A stretch of DNA of 64,000 bases from Salivita marina. GTDB lineage: Bacteria; Pseudomonadota; Gammaproteobacteria; Pseudomonadales; Azotimanducaceae. The first letter of the stretch is position 1. Each line of letters starts with the position of its first letter. The stretch lies in the NCBI GenBank assembly GCA_038144425.1, contig JAYQNS010000004.1, positions 988,125 through 1,052,124 on the forward strand, in the 5' to 3' direction. The notes beneath the pieces were generated by a model. That model was not told the DNA's origin. It searched no databases and saw only the letters and a program-made list of their open reading frames with translations. The position numbers were made by a program, and so were the translations under genes. Below, piece by piece: positions 6,778-15,630 of the stretch.

Positions 6778-6985
6778 TTACTTCATTTGTTCTTCTAATA
6801 ATTTTTTCATTTCTGCTACTGTATTTACAGACTTAGGTAAGCTTTGTTTTAAAAAAGATAATTCTTTTTCACCAGCTGCTACTCCTGTAATAGCTTTTCT
6901 CATAGAGTTTAATTTTTTTAATTTTTCTTCCTCTGACATATTCATTGATGGAAAATTTTTATTTAAAAACTTTTTGTCTTGCCAT
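6778..6985 (-). CDS. small helical protein (frameshifted)
   Basis: It starts MARQKVFK and breaks frame in a run of T near 6962. It continues as NMSEEEKLKKLNSMRKAITG, then GVAAGEKELSFLKQSLPKSV, ending LLEEQMK. The GVAAGEKE motif also occurs in the internal virion proteins at 12600-13807 and 49720-50805. The unit 2 copy at 44158 shares the start, the SMSEE motif and the LLEE end. It may be a minor virion component. The last gene of the late block. Confidence 0.5.
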
Positions 6986-6994
6986 GTTGCTCCT

Positions 6995-7252
6995 TTATGT
7001 AAATGTTTTGACGTTAGTTGGTTTTTTACCAGTTGATGTTTTTTGTGCTTTTCTTTTTCTAGTAACTGCTGATCTTCTTTGACTCTCTGTCATTCTAGCA
7101 GCAACACTAGCTGGTACACATTTGGGGTACTTACGTTTAGATTTAGATGCAGATGATCTACCACACTTTTGATAGCCACCCCCTTTTTTCTTAGAACCAA
7201 TATCAACCCAATTCTGAGAAAACCATTTATTTAATCCACCTGACTTTGCCAT
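6995..7252 (-). CDS. small basic DUF-type protein (GGLNKWF family)
   Basis: 85 residues. It begins MAKSGGLNKWFSQNWVDIGS, then KKGGGYQKCGRSSA and KYPKCVPASVAARM, with a Lys/Arg-rich tail. This short protein with two Cys near G-R and P-x-C-V-P is common in marine phage genomes, where the function is unknown. The start overlaps the previous stop (TAATG). It is absent from unit 2, which has a different basic protein in this slot (44349-44514). Confidence 0.65.
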   Translation of the reverse strand: MAKSGGLNKWFSQNWVDIGSKKKGGGYQKCGRSSASKSKRKYPKCVPASVAARMTESQRRSAVTRKRKAQKTSTGKKPTNVKTFT

Positions 7253-7397
7253 TATTTAGTCCTGTAACCACCGCCTCTTTTTTTATAAGTTTTAACTAGC
7301 CATGCAGAACCATAAGCACTTGGCCATTTTGCAAATTTTCTTTAGCTTCTGCTTTTACTCTTGCGTACAGTTTTTTATTAGTTGGTGTATTAGCCAT
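7252..7397 (-). CDS. short basic protein (YARVKAEAKRKF type, frameshifted)
   Basis: 48 residues after restoring one lost A near 7340: MANTPTNKKLYARVKAEA, then KFAKWPSAYGSAWLVKTYKK and RGGGYRTK. The K-x-Y-x-x-V-K-x-E-A-K...W-P-S-A-Y-x-S-x-W-L-V-K-x-Y-K-x-R-G-G pattern is a widespread phage protein of unknown function. It is packed between neighbours with a TAATG overlap downstream. No counterpart in unit 2. Confidence 0.6.
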
Positions 7398-7398
7398 G

Positions 7399-7572
7399 TT
7401 ATTCCTTTTCTAATTGTTTTTTATGGTCATCATCTTTCATACATTGATAGTGTGCATGACCTTTGGGATAGAAACTTACAAATGAATCTGTATTAACAAT
7501 ATTGCCTGAGCAATACTTACACTTACCAACATCAACTAAGATGTTAGTTTTCTTCCATAATTTTTTTACCAC
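7399..7572 (-). CDS. small zinc-binding protein with GTG start
   Basis: 57 residues. The GTG directly follows the TAA of the upstream gene (TAAGTG), and the same arrangement in unit 2 (44518-44679) supports this start. It has CKYCSG, then GHAHYQC, so three Cys and nearby His can hold one metal. It could be a small HNH-like or zinc-ribbon protein. Function unknown. Confidence 0.55.
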   Translation of the reverse strand: MVKKLWKKTNILVDVGKCKYCSGNIVNTDSFVSFYPKGHAHYQCMKDDDHKKQLEKE

Positions 7573-7848
7573 TTAGCAGTTCCATTTTCTAAGAGCTTTA
7601 TTAATTCTTGAATTAGGATCTCTTGCGGTCTTGGCAGAAGTAAGCTTACGCTTCATCCCTTTCATTCTAGAGCAAAACGATTTACGCCTTTTGGCAGCTT
7701 TAGATCCAGCTTTTAATTTACTTGGTTTGGTAGTAACTGGTGCTTTTAAATTACCGCCAGTAGCTCTGTTATAGCTAGCTCTACCTTTGGCATTAAGTCC
7801 ACCAGATTTAGATTTGCCAGCTTTACGCTGCCATGCTGGAGTTGCCAT
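7573..7848 (-). CDS. DUF6321-type basic protein
   Basis: 91 residues, very basic. It has MATPAWQRKAGKSKSGGLNA, GRASYNRATGGNLKAPVT, KRRKSFCSRMKGM and a DPNSRINKALRKWNC end. These blocks are typical of the DUF6321 proteins found in many marine phages near structural or lysis genes, possibly minor DNA-associated virion proteins (inference). Copy in unit 2: 44680-44957, with several indels. Confidence 0.7.
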   Translation of the reverse strand: MATPAWQRKAGKSKSGGLNAKGRASYNRATGGNLKAPVTTKPSKLKAGSKAAKRRKSFCSRMKGMKRKLTSAKTARDPNSRINKALRKWNC

Positions 7849-8057
7849 TATATCTCCTTAATAGTTTTGCACTGAAACTGTACATACATTTTATATTCAT
7901 TTGTTTGTGTCATACCTACTTCTCTGGTGTAGCTTTCTGCTTTCTCATAGCCACCCATCATACAATCATACCAGGTACTGTGTTGTGATACTGTTTGTGG
8001 TGGTAAGCAGCTTGGATTGATTGCTGTACAAATAATCACCACTAATGCAAATTTCAT
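7848..8057 (-). CDS. small secreted protein next to lysis genes
   Basis: 69 residues. It begins MKFALVVIICTAINPSCLPP, a signal peptide followed by a Cys, then TWYDCMMGGYEKA and a late Cys. The early Cys could be a lipid-attached one, or the three Cys may form disulfides. Its place after holin and endolysin would fit an outer-membrane spanin partner, but the sequence is not diagnostic. Unit 2 has a diverged, frameshifted copy (44957-45199). Confidence 0.55.
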   Translation of the reverse strand: MKFALVVIICTAINPSCLPPQTVSQHSTWYDCMMGGYEKAESYTREVGMTQTNEYKMYVQFQCKTIKEI

Positions 8058-8275
8058 TCATTATCTTTCTTAGTAAGCTTTTTAACCTGATCTTCTAGTT
8101 CTGTTATTTTTTTATTTGCTTGTTCTAAATCTTGTTGTGAGTGTTCTAATTTTTGTAAGCATCTTTTGTTAGCACTATCCTTAGACTTACCAGCATCTTG
8201 TAGCTCAGCTACTTCTTGCTTTAAGATACGAACTTGATCTTTATATTCGTTTATTAAATCTGAGTTATCAGGCAT
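8054..8275 (-). CDS. coiled-coil protein in lysis cassette
   Basis: 73 residues, almost entirely heptad repeats (LINEYKDQVRILKQEVAEL; LEQANKKITELEDQVKKL). It has no membrane segment. It lies between the holin and the secreted protein at 7848 and overlaps the latter by four bases. It could be a soluble partner in lysis. It is highly conserved in unit 2 (45196-45415). Confidence 0.6.
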   Translation of the reverse strand: MPDNSDLINEYKDQVRILKQEVAELQDAGKSKDSANKRCLQKLEHSQQDLEQANKKITELEDQVKKLTKKDNE

Positions 8276-8278
8276 GAA

Positions 8279-8669
8279 TTATTTTTTGCCTACACCTCTA
8301 TTTCGGAATATTCGAGTTCCTTTAATTCCATAAATTGAAGCCACTACAAGAATCCAAAGATTGACGAACCATTGGGGAAAATTGTTAAAATGTTCAAAAA
8401 ATAAATTAATCTTATCCATAGAAGTTTCATCACCAAACCAAACACCATACGCTAAAACCAAAATTGGTAATGTCAGTATGGCAAGTACCGCCTCATCTTT
8501 ATAATCGTTTTGTCTGGCTTCTAGCAGTTTTCCAGAATATTCAAGTTGTCCTTGAGCCATCTTCAGCATGATTAGCCTGAGCGTCTGCCATTAGCATTTT
8601 AGTTTCTTGTTTCTTTTTATAGATATGAGTTCCAGCGTTTAACGCTAACTTAATTGCACTTAACCACAT
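8279..8669 (-). CDS. holin, GTA-type 3-TM family (frameshifted)
   Basis: It starts at ATG 8669 (MWLSAIKLALNAGTHIYKKK) after an AAGGAGGC ribosome site, in a TAATG overlap with the endolysin. The frame breaks near 8566. The restored protein has a charged middle (YSGKLLEARQNDYKDEAV) and two clear membrane helices, LAILTLPILVLAYGVWF and WFVNLWILVVASIYGI, then K-G-T-R. This order matches the holin family first described with gene-transfer-agent release. It would make the membrane hole that lets out the endolysin encoded just upstream. Confidence 0.75.
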
Positions 8670-9103
8670 TATGCCTCCTTTGCTGCTCTCATTTTACCAG
8701 CAAGCTTACCAGCTCTAGCTGGAGTTTGCTTTGCCCATAAACTGTCAAGCATTTGAAAACTAGCTTCACCATAATCTTCAGTGTTTAATGCTTCCCACAT
8801 TTTCTTAAATTTAGATACGCCACCCTCACCTATTTGGTAGACCATATTAATAATAACTTCTTTAGCTGTATTATTAATTTGTCTATCACCAATAAGTCTT
8901 TCAGCAGCTTCTACTGTTCTTTGGAAATCTCTTTCAAATACAAGCTCACCCTCCTCTTTTGAATATTCAACGCCATGTTGATATTCGTCAGTAGGTGTAA
9001 TCTTATGCCCATAGAATATAGTATCAAAACCCTCTGTGCATTTGTAAATCTTATTTACATAACCCTCACAAAGTTTAATTTCTTCTTTTACTTCTTCGTA
9101 CAT
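8669..9103 (-). CDS. endolysin, GH24 lysozyme
   Basis: 144 residues. The T4/P1-lysozyme motif is complete: Glu13 in LCEGYVNKIYKC, Cys22, then Thr28 in FDTIFYGH. The spacing is E-x8-C-x5-T, the P1 Lyz type with Cys in place of the T4 Asp20. A second conserved block ends MLDSLWAKQTPARAGKLAGK. It cleaves the glycan strands of peptidoglycan. No signal or anchor segment is seen, so export would need the holin just downstream. Confidence 0.9.
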   Translation of the reverse strand: MYEEVKEEIKLCEGYVNKIYKCTEGFDTIFYGHKITPTDEYQHGVEYSKEEGELVFERDFQRTVEAAERLIGDRQINNTAKEVIINMVYQIGEGGVSKFKKMWEALNTEDYGEASFQMLDSLWAKQTPARAGKLAGKMRAAKEA

Positions 9104-9215
9104 TAGTTTTCCTTGTTAGATTTGTTGTGAATACAATTCTGTAATACCAAACCTTAGAATAGATTTTTCGGCAAAAGCACTCTATTGCTAAAAGAATTTT
9201 TTCTATTACTCTCAT
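9075..9215 (-). CDS. short hypothetical protein, unit 1 only
   Basis: 46 residues (MRVIEKILLAIECFCRKIYS...) with an AGGAGA ribosome site, overlapping the endolysin start. It has a hydrophobic N-terminus with two Cys and a basic tail. It is missing in unit 2, where the upstream gene runs straight into the endolysin. It may be a leader ORF or a chance ORF. Confidence 0.3.
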   Translation of the reverse strand: MRVIEKILLAIECFCRKIYSKVWYYRIVFTTNLTRKTNVRRSKRRN

Positions 9216-9224
9216 AATCTTCTC

Positions 9225-9422
9225 CTAGCATTTACAACCCTCACAGTTGCACAGCTCCTGGTCAAATTTATTTATATGTAAATCGTCTTTGCAATGACAA
9301 TTGCAATTACAATCTTTGCATTTCTTTTTTTTTCTCTTTGGTTTTGGAAAAAATATTTTATCTAAGTGTTCACCAAATGAGTCCAGGTAGCCTAGTAATT
9401 TATATATAATTTTGTCTAACAT
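9225..9422 (-). CDS. Cys-rich metal-binding protein
   Basis: 65 residues. It has an amphipathic N-terminal helix (MLDKIIYKLLGYLDSFGEHL), a Lys linker, then CKDCNCNCHCKDDLH and C-N-C-E-G-C-K-C. That is eight or more Cys in C-x2-C-x-C-x-C and C-x-C-x2-C-x-C clusters, as in metallothionein-like or zinc-cluster proteins. The Cys spacing is kept in unit 2 (46225-46456) while other residues change. I know no phage family with this layout. Confidence 0.6.
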   Translation of the reverse strand: MLDKIIYKLLGYLDSFGEHLDKIFFPKPKRKKKKCKDCNCNCHCKDDLHINKFDQELCNCEGCKC

Positions 9423-9528
9423 CTTTAATTTTCTTTCTGTCGTATAATTTTTTGCTCTTTATAATTTTTTTGGAAAAATGTTTTAGTTGTCTAGCAACAG
9501 GGTTACGTTTCTTATTTGCTTTACGCAT
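9400..9528 (-). CDS. DUF7230-like small basic protein
   Basis: 42 residues (MRKANKKRNPVARQLKHFSK...KLYDRKKIKD). The R-N-P-V-A-x-x-L...K-K-x-Y-x-R-K-K pattern is that of the short DUF7230-type phage proteins. It overlaps neighbours at both ends. Function unknown. Confidence 0.55.
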   Translation of the reverse strand: MRKANKKRNPVARQLKHFSKKIIKSKKLYDRKKIKDVRQNYI

Positions 9529-9740
9529 TACTCTAAAATTAATTTTTTAATAGAGTATGAACCATCTATGTTTTTTTCTAATTCTGCTTTTGATTTAATA
9601 CATCTATACTCAATATTGCTTGATGTATTTCTGTTAGCCTGGCGTTTGCCTTTAAGGCATGAGCTTAAATCAGGTTGCAACCTTGCCTCTGTGATTTGAT
9701 TATTAACTAATAAAAGTAAAGCTATAACTACTTGTTCCAT
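9528..9740 (-). CDS. small secreted protein
   Basis: 70 residues. MEQVVIALLLLVNNQITEA looks like a signal peptide. The mature part has two Cys (SSCLKGKRQ, EYRCIKSKAEL) that can pair. A periplasmic role in lysis is possible from its position. Conserved in unit 2 (46560-46774), where one indel alters the C-terminus. Confidence 0.55.
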   Translation of the reverse strand: MEQVVIALLLLVNNQITEARLQPDLSSCLKGKRQANRNTSSNIEYRCIKSKAELEKNIDGSYSIKKLILE

Positions 9741-10128
9741 TAATTTCCATTTGTGTATTTCATTTCTCTGTTAGCATCTTTCAGTTTTTCAATATCTGTC
9801 AATGCTTTATGAAGTTGTTCTTCAATAAATGATATTTTAATTTTGTTACTCATATTCATTTCTTGATTTTTTCTAACTTTTCTAGTTGAGAAAAAGATTC
9901 CTCAAGCAACATAAAAATTTCTAAATTTTTTGGTGTTTGATCTGCTTTTTTTAAAAGATCAGAACTCATTAATTGATCTTGTGTTTCTAAAGCTGTAATT
10001 CTTCCTGTAAGATTTGCATATCCAAATACTGCACCAGAAACTACAATTATGATTCCAATTAAGTTAGCTAAAGGTAGCTGTAATTTGGAATCAGAACTTA
10101 CTCTTAATGTATCATTATCTTTTTTCAT
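9740..10128 (-). CDS. membrane-anchored coiled-coil protein (frameshifted)
   Basis: It has an N-terminal membrane helix (NLIGIIIVVSGAVFGYANL), then heptads (GRITALETQDQLM; FMLLEESFSQLEKLEK). After a break near 9860 it continues MSNKIKISFIEEQLHKALTD to the end. The unit 2 gene (46774-47142) is one open frame of 122 residues covering both parts, which is why they are joined here. The architecture resembles an inner-membrane spanin, but the order of lysis genes is not the classical one. Confidence 0.55.
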
Positions 10129-10460
10129 AATTCGTTACCATGATCTACCATTACAATTTTAATACCTAGTTTCTTTTGCTTAGCAGTAGGTGTACGCCAG
10201 ATTTTTCTTTTGTATGATTTGACATTTTTACGATAAGTATTTGTTTTTATGTCTAGCAATTGAACTTTGCCATCAGGTGAAACTGTAACTAAATCAAATG
10301 GACACTGTGGATCACAAGCCTTTGCAACCCAAAACCCTTGTTTAGTTAAATTAACTATTTCTTGATATTCACCAACTGTGCCTTTGATATTTGTTGTTAG
10401 CTTAGTAGATTTACTATTAGGCTTATCAAGGAACTTAGGCTTACTAATCCTACTGCCCAT
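10125..10460 (-). CDS. PD-(D/E)XK endonuclease-like protein
   Basis: 111 residues. Motifs in order: GTVGEYQEIVNLTKQGFWVA (Glu), CDPQCPFDLVTV (Asp), VQLLDIKTNTYRKN (D-x-K). This is the core of small PD-(D/E)XK nucleases, such as Holliday-junction-resolvase-like proteins and PDDEXK_5. It might resolve branched DNA before packaging. The first 64 bases are also coding for the C-terminal membrane helix of the previous gene in another frame. Confidence 0.7.
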   Translation of the reverse strand: MGSRISKPKFLDKPNSKSTKLTTNIKGTVGEYQEIVNLTKQGFWVAKACDPQCPFDLVTVSPDGKVQLLDIKTNTYRKNVKSYKRKIWRTPTAKQKKLGIKIVMVDHGNEL

Positions 10461-10603
10461 AGAAGTTTATAAACATTGTCCACTTTAACGTCTAAGTGAG
10501 CTAAATGATTATCCTTAATTACTGATATTTTGTTGTGAATTAATTTGATCTCACCTTGCAACTTTATAATCTGCTCTGAGTTTTTTTGTGATTGTGTAGC
10601 CAT
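10397..10603 (-). CDS. small coiled-coil/TM protein overlapping the nuclease gene
   Basis: 68 residues. A coiled coil (EQIIKLQGEIKLIHNKISVI) is followed by a membrane helix, LLWAVGLVSLSSLISLIVNL. The helix is encoded by the same bases that encode the start of the nuclease in a different frame. The helix frame is kept in unit 2 (47500-47705) apart from one indel, which supports real dual coding. Confidence 0.55.
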   Translation of the reverse strand: MATQSQKNSEQIIKLQGEIKLIHNKISVIKDNHLAHLDVKVDNVYKLLWAVGLVSLSSLISLIVNLLS

Positions 10604-12600
10604 TATTCTAACTCATCAGTTCCAATAGTTAAAGCTCTTATAAAAGTTACAGCTTTGTTTTTGTTTTTCCAATTTTGAGCTAAATCTATAAAAGCATCAA
10701 TACCATCTTTGCTGACAAGAGCTTCTGCAATTTCAGCTGATGATTTACTATATGCTCTTTCACCAAACCATTTTTTTATACCAGTAAATCCAATACCCTC
10801 TATTACATCTAACGATGTTTTACTTAACTGTTCTTTAGTACCTATATTAGTTGCAGTTGTAGAACCTACCTTACCACCAGCTCCACTAGCTTTTAAAACA
10901 TTAGCAAAAGAAGTTACTGCTTTTTGAACATCAGATTTTTTAACATTTTTGTTTGTTGTTAATGCTAACTGATACATTACCTCAGTAAAGTTTTCTTTGT
11001 TTCTAGGTGTTTTTAATATTGCATTATAAAAATTCTTACCAGTATTTAGACCTCTATTCATATTATCTATAGCAGCTTTGTTAAAAGCATTATTGAAGAA
11101 ATCACTTGCTATATTTTCCCAAGCATTTTCAACGCCACTCTTATTTACAGCTGTTGCTAACTTTTGTATATCTGTTGGTCTTACATTTGGTGATGTAATA
11201 TATTTATAAATATTTGCGTTTGTCTTAGAACTTTCAATCCACTTACCTTTTTTAAGATCATTAAATAATTCAGTTACCGATCCTTTACTTAAAGGTTTTT
11301 CAAAAGTTTCAGAGAATACTTTGTATTTATTATTAGCTTTAACCCAATCTTTGTTAGTAACTAATAATCCTTTTAAAATATCTTTAGCTTCTTCAAAACT
11401 TTTAGCAGCAGTAAAGTTTTCACTTTTAGCTGATTGAATACCACCATCTCTTAAATCTTGATAAATTTTATTTATTTTTGCACCACTACCATTAGATTTA
11501 CCAATAGCATTTGCTTGTCTTGTTAAATATTTAGCAATATCATCTGGTGCATTTTGTGCAACTTCTAACAAAGCTATTTTTATATTGTCTACTGATTGTG
11601 AATCAAAGTAAGATTTATTAAATTTTTCACCACCAGATTTAAGCCACATTTTTGATCTTTGTTGATCCAATTGTAATGCAACTTTTTTAACTTGTTCGTT
11701 AATACTACTACTTGTTATTGAACCTGAGTCAGGCAATAAGCCATTAACTTTACACCAATTAGTTATATAATTTTTTAATTGTTGTGGTCTATTTTTCCAA
11801 TGAGCATCTAATACTTTATTACCGATAATGTTTGCATTAGTAGAACCCTCTAGCTTTAATATAGATCCAGACTCTGTTGCCTCACCAGTAGTAATATCAA
11901 GACCATATTTTTTTGCGTCTTTTTGTATTTGTTTTGCTTTTTTAACTGTTGCTGCATCAGGTATTACATTTTCTATCATGCCAGCTAAGTTACCTTTTCT
12001 TAAAGCAAGCACATCTAATAGAACATTAGTAGCAACACCAACACCAGTACCCATACCCTCACTTTGTAAAGTTTGTGTAGCAGTTTCATCTATTAAACCA
12101 CTTGCTCCACCAGTTCCCATTAATACTGTTTTGGCTTTTGGGGTCTTGGCAAGTAATCCATAAGGCATATATTCACCAGCTGTACCAGCAAACTGACCAA
12201 CTGTTGTTTTAGCCTCATAGTTAGCAGCATCACCTAAAAAATTATCATTAATATATTTACCTGGTCTAAACTCAGTTACATCTACTGGTAATTTACTTTT
12301 TCAATAATTTCGTTTTGATCGGCTTCTGACATTCCAGATGCAGTTGCCATTTTTAAAAACAAAATCTTTACCAGTATCAACAGCATCTAAAAGCATAAAA
12401 GGTAAATCTAATATTTGCACAGCGTTACCAACAAACTTGTTTGATGCAGCTAAAATAGGATCTAAAGCTTGTTCCATAGTAGATAAATCTTGGTTTTCTA
12501 CTAATTCAGAATTATTGTTTTTTTGATCTGATGGTAAAAGTTTTTCTGCCTCTTTTTCAACTTCAATAGTTTTATAATAATTAGATAAAAAATTTGACAT
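10603..12600 (-). CDS. large internal virion (ejection-type) protein (frameshifted)
   Basis: About 660 residues after joining frames near 12310 and over 12170-12310. The N-terminus (MSNFLSNYYKTIEVEKEAEK) is helical and acidic. The middle has Gly/Ala-rich, membrane-active-looking stretches (TVLMGTGGASGLIDETATQT). The rest is a long helical body. It is the third large protein of an internal-virion-type set downstream of the fibre cassette. In T7- and P22-type phages such proteins leave the capsid with the DNA and cross the cell envelope. No transglycosylase motif was seen. Confidence 0.55.
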
Positions 12601-13807
12601 TATAAACCAGCTCCTGTTTTACCTTTGATATACATTTCTAATATTTCTTCCCAGTTTTGATTAGGGAATTGTATGTTCATAAGTTCAATTGCTTTATCTG
12701 GTGAGTATTGATAATCAATTTTGTATGACTTAAACATTTCATCTAAATATTCACCACTTGGTTTTATTTTATTTTTTATGTATTTACCAAATCCCTCAGA
12801 ATAAACTTTTTCACCTTTATCATTAATTTTGAAAGGTGAACCGCCAGAAGCTTTAAAGGCTTTAGCTTTTTCAATTAATTCTTTTTGTATTCTAATTTGA
12901 TTTTTCATCTTAGCCCTGTAAGCAGCTGGAGTATCTTTAGAACTAGGTATAGAAGACTCTAACCATGCAATCTCTTTTTCACCAGCAGCAACACCAGTAA
13001 TTTCTTTTCTGTATTGATTGAAATATTGTAAGTTGCCTTGCTCCCATGTGCTATATCTTCTTAAATATGCAGCATCTTCTTCACTTAATGTAACACCAGC
13101 TTTATCAAGTAGTTTAACTTTTTGATATCTTATTTTACCTCCATATTCTAAAAACTCATCTTCAAACATTAACTCAGTAGCTTGAAGCTGGCCAAGCAAT
13201 ACATCATTACTTCTTATATCTTTTTCAATTTTATTTTGTGTTGATTTTTGCAAACCAGTTACATCCGAAGCTGTAACTTTTTGTTCAAACTCTGTATAGT
13301 TTTGTTTTAGTAAATTTTCTAATTGAGTTGCACTATCTGGATTAGATAAATTTAAACTTACTCTATCCTTTCCATCAGGTGACAACATTGTAATCACATC
13401 AGGTTTTGATTGTTTTACTGGTTTGCTTTGAAATCTTTCTGGATCATTTGCAATAACACTTGATTTTTCATATCTAAATCCACCTTTGCCATCATTTAAC
13501 TCTGGATCAAAAACTTCTTTTAAGTCTGGTTTTTGTGTTGTGAATTTATTTTTTTTCAACCACTCTAAAGGGAAAGCTTTAAATAATGCTCTTTGATCTT
13601 CTGGTACTTGTGACTCATAATCTTTAATTAATTTCTTTTTTTCTTCTTCCTTTTCCATAGCATTAAACATTGCAGCTGTTTTCATGCCTTGTGTAAGCAT
13701 AGGAAGTGCTGCACCAGGATTTTGACCTGATAGCCCAGCAGTTAATAAACCAATACCCCTAATACTTCTGGTGAGTATAGTAAGCCTTTAAAAGGTGAGT
13801 CTGCCAT
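12600..13807 (-). CDS. internal virion protein (frameshifted near the start)
   Basis: It starts MADSPFKGLLYSPEVLG at 13807, overlapping the previous stop (TAATG). The frame breaks near 13755 and continues for 366 residues from MLTQGMKTAAMFNAMEKEEE. Mainly charged helices, with the GVAAGEKEIAWLESSIPSSK motif near residue 260. Its position among internal virion proteins suggests an ejection-apparatus component. The homologue in unit 2 (49720-50805) keeps the same motif. Confidence 0.55.
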
Positions 13808-14813
13808 TATAGTAGTCCTTGTTCTTTAAGATAGTTGTAATAGATATTGCTTGCTGACATATTAGCATTGTAACCAAACTGACTTGCATTAGATGTCATG
13901 TTTAATGATTGTGCTAAATCTGCTTTAGCTTGATTATAGCTAGTCATGAAATTGTTTGACATTCCAAGATTGTTTGTACCCATATTATTTGAAAAATAAT
14001 TATCTACTTGTGAAAATGGGTTTGGATTATTTGAAAAGTTTTGAATTGTAGCATCTTGTGGATCATCAAAAAAGTAGACAAATCATCTTCGTTTCTATTA
14101 TCATCATTGTTAAATTGTTGAAAATAATTTGTTTCGTTTTTTAAATATTTATATTCGTCAGAATTTTTATCTGTGACATTGTTAGGATTCCAATTTTTGC
14201 CAGTACCTAATTCATATTCTTTTATATCTGCTGTAGACATAAATTTATTTCTTCTATTTTTATTAAAATTATCTGCAAAATTAGATATAGCTTTAAATGT
14301 ATTTCCAATAATTCCACCACCAGAAATAAAATCTTTAAGTTGATCCATAGCTGATTTTTCTGGAGTTACGTCAAAGCTTGTAGATGTGTAAGTAGAATCT
14401 ATATCCTCAACATTGTTTCCTCTATCAGTTACACCAGGTGGCAATTGTGGATCTGGTGATGTTCCTTGAAAACTTGAACCTCCTCCTGTGCTTGATCCAA
14501 ATCTATCATTACCATCATCTCCACCTCTATCCATAGTATTAGATACATCGCCTCCAGATCTATTTTGACCAGGATCGGTTGATCCAAAACCATCAAAACT
14601 TAATAAACCAGATGCACCAATATTAGGTTTGTTATCAAGTAATGAACCATGTAGATTTGCTTCTAACAGTAATCCTTTTTCAGCATCTGTAATATATGCT
14701 AATTCTGTATCTGGTGATGTAGGTGATGATTTCCAAAATTTAGGTGCAGTGACTTCCTCTGTCTGACCTAAAAAATTTTTTACACCACCCTGTATTACAT
14801 AATCTTTTTTCAT
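13807..14813 (-). CDS. virion protein of unknown function (frameshifted)
   Basis: The start is ATG 14813 (MKKDYVIQGGVKNFLGQTEE), confirmed by the same N-terminus in unit 2. It is about 335 residues: an ordered first 75 residues (AYITDAEKGLLLEANLHGSL), a long Gly/Ser/Asp-rich linker, a helical part (YELGTGKNWNPN), and, after a frame break near 14075, an Asn-rich tail ending SASNIYYNYLKEQGLL. Probably an internal or adaptor virion protein. Confidence 0.55.
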
Positions 14814-14926
14814 TAAATAATAATTCCTAAGATACAAAGTATGAATAAAAGCATAATGTATTTAGACGAACTTCTGTCTATGCTTACTTCTAAATCAAAA
14901 ATAAATTTTTTAAATTTATTAAACAT
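14813..14926 (-). CDS. 37-residue membrane protein
   Basis: MFNKFKKFIFDLEVSIDRSS is followed by YIMLLFILCILGIII: an amphipathic helix and one membrane helix. It is coupled to both neighbours by TAATG-type overlaps. The same small protein occurs in unit 2 (51818-51929). It could help membrane passage of virion proteins; unproven. Confidence 0.5.
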   Translation of the reverse strand: MFNKFKKFIFDLEVSIDRSSSKYIMLLFILCILGIII

Positions 14927-15630
14927 TATAGTAACCCTCCTAAAAATCCTAAGCCAGCTCCTATTCCAGCTCCTACGCCACCAAACTTACTACCAATCAA
15001 TGCACCACCCATAGCAGTTGTAATAGGATTAGCTGATGTTTGTGTTGATGATGTTTGTACTGGTAAGCCAGTTGCTATAGGATTTACGATATTACTGTAT
15101 TGTTGTAGTGCAGCAAAAGGTGCTAAGTTTTTTTGTCTTTCAATATTTTCTAATTGTGATCCTGTTTGTACAAGTGTTGGTGTTGTCTGTGCAATTCCAA
15201 GCTGACGATTTCTTTCTCTTTCATACTGCTCAAAAGCCATCGGTAAAGCAGCATCTGTAATACCAGCAATTATTTGTTGTTGATTCATTGCACTGCCTGG
15301 AGTTCTACCAGCACCACTAAATTCTGTATTGATTGCATTTGCAACATCTGCTCCAGCACCTTGTAATAAAGGTGATAAAAAAGGGTTCAAATATTTTCCA
15401 GATAACGTATCTGCTAACTGTTGTTGTGCAGCAGTACCCATCAATTCTTGTCCAGCAAGACCAGTTATTGTCTGCTGTGAGGGTGCAACGTACCCAGCTG
15501 CTTTTACGCCTTGTCCATATAAATTGCTAGCTTCTGATAAAATTTGATTTAAAGCTGGCTCTGCTGGTTGGTATGGATTAACGCTTTGTACTTGCGATCC
15601 ACCACCTGAGTTTCCACCACCAAATGACAT
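14926..15630 (-). CDS. internal/adaptor virion protein, Gly/Ala-rich
   Basis: 234 residues. It starts MSFGGGNSGGGSQVQSVNPY, then a helical Gln/Ala-rich body (MGTAAQQQLADTLSGKYLNP; YERERNRQLGIAQTTPTL), ending in a Gly-rich hydrophobic tail (IGAGLGFLGGLL). This composition is typical of the small internal virion protein of T7-like and related podoviruses (gp14 position), thought to insert in the membrane. Unit 2 copy: 51929-52633. Confidence 0.6.
   Translation of the reverse strand: MSFGGGNSGGGSQVQSVNPYQPAEPALNQILSEASNLYGQGVKAAGYVAPSQQTITGLAGQELMGTAAQQQLADTLSGKYLNPFLSPLLQGAGADVANAINTEFSGAGRTPGSAMNQQQIIAGITDAALPMAFEQYERERNRQLGIAQTTPTLVQTGSQLENIERQKNLAPFAALQQYSNIVNPIATGLPVQTSSTQTSANPITTAMGGALIGSKFGGVGAGIGAGLGFLGGLL

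Noticed and set aside
6690..6780. tRNA or tmRNA in the structured element
   Set aside because: The GGTACAGAATC-like block recalls a T-loop, but there is no acceptor stem, no anticodon arm of 5 bp with a 7-base loop, and the two units do not fit one cloverleaf.
11828..12163. Plus-strand open frame of 111 codons
   Set aside because: It is entirely antisense to the large internal virion protein, which has matching coding sequence in unit 2.
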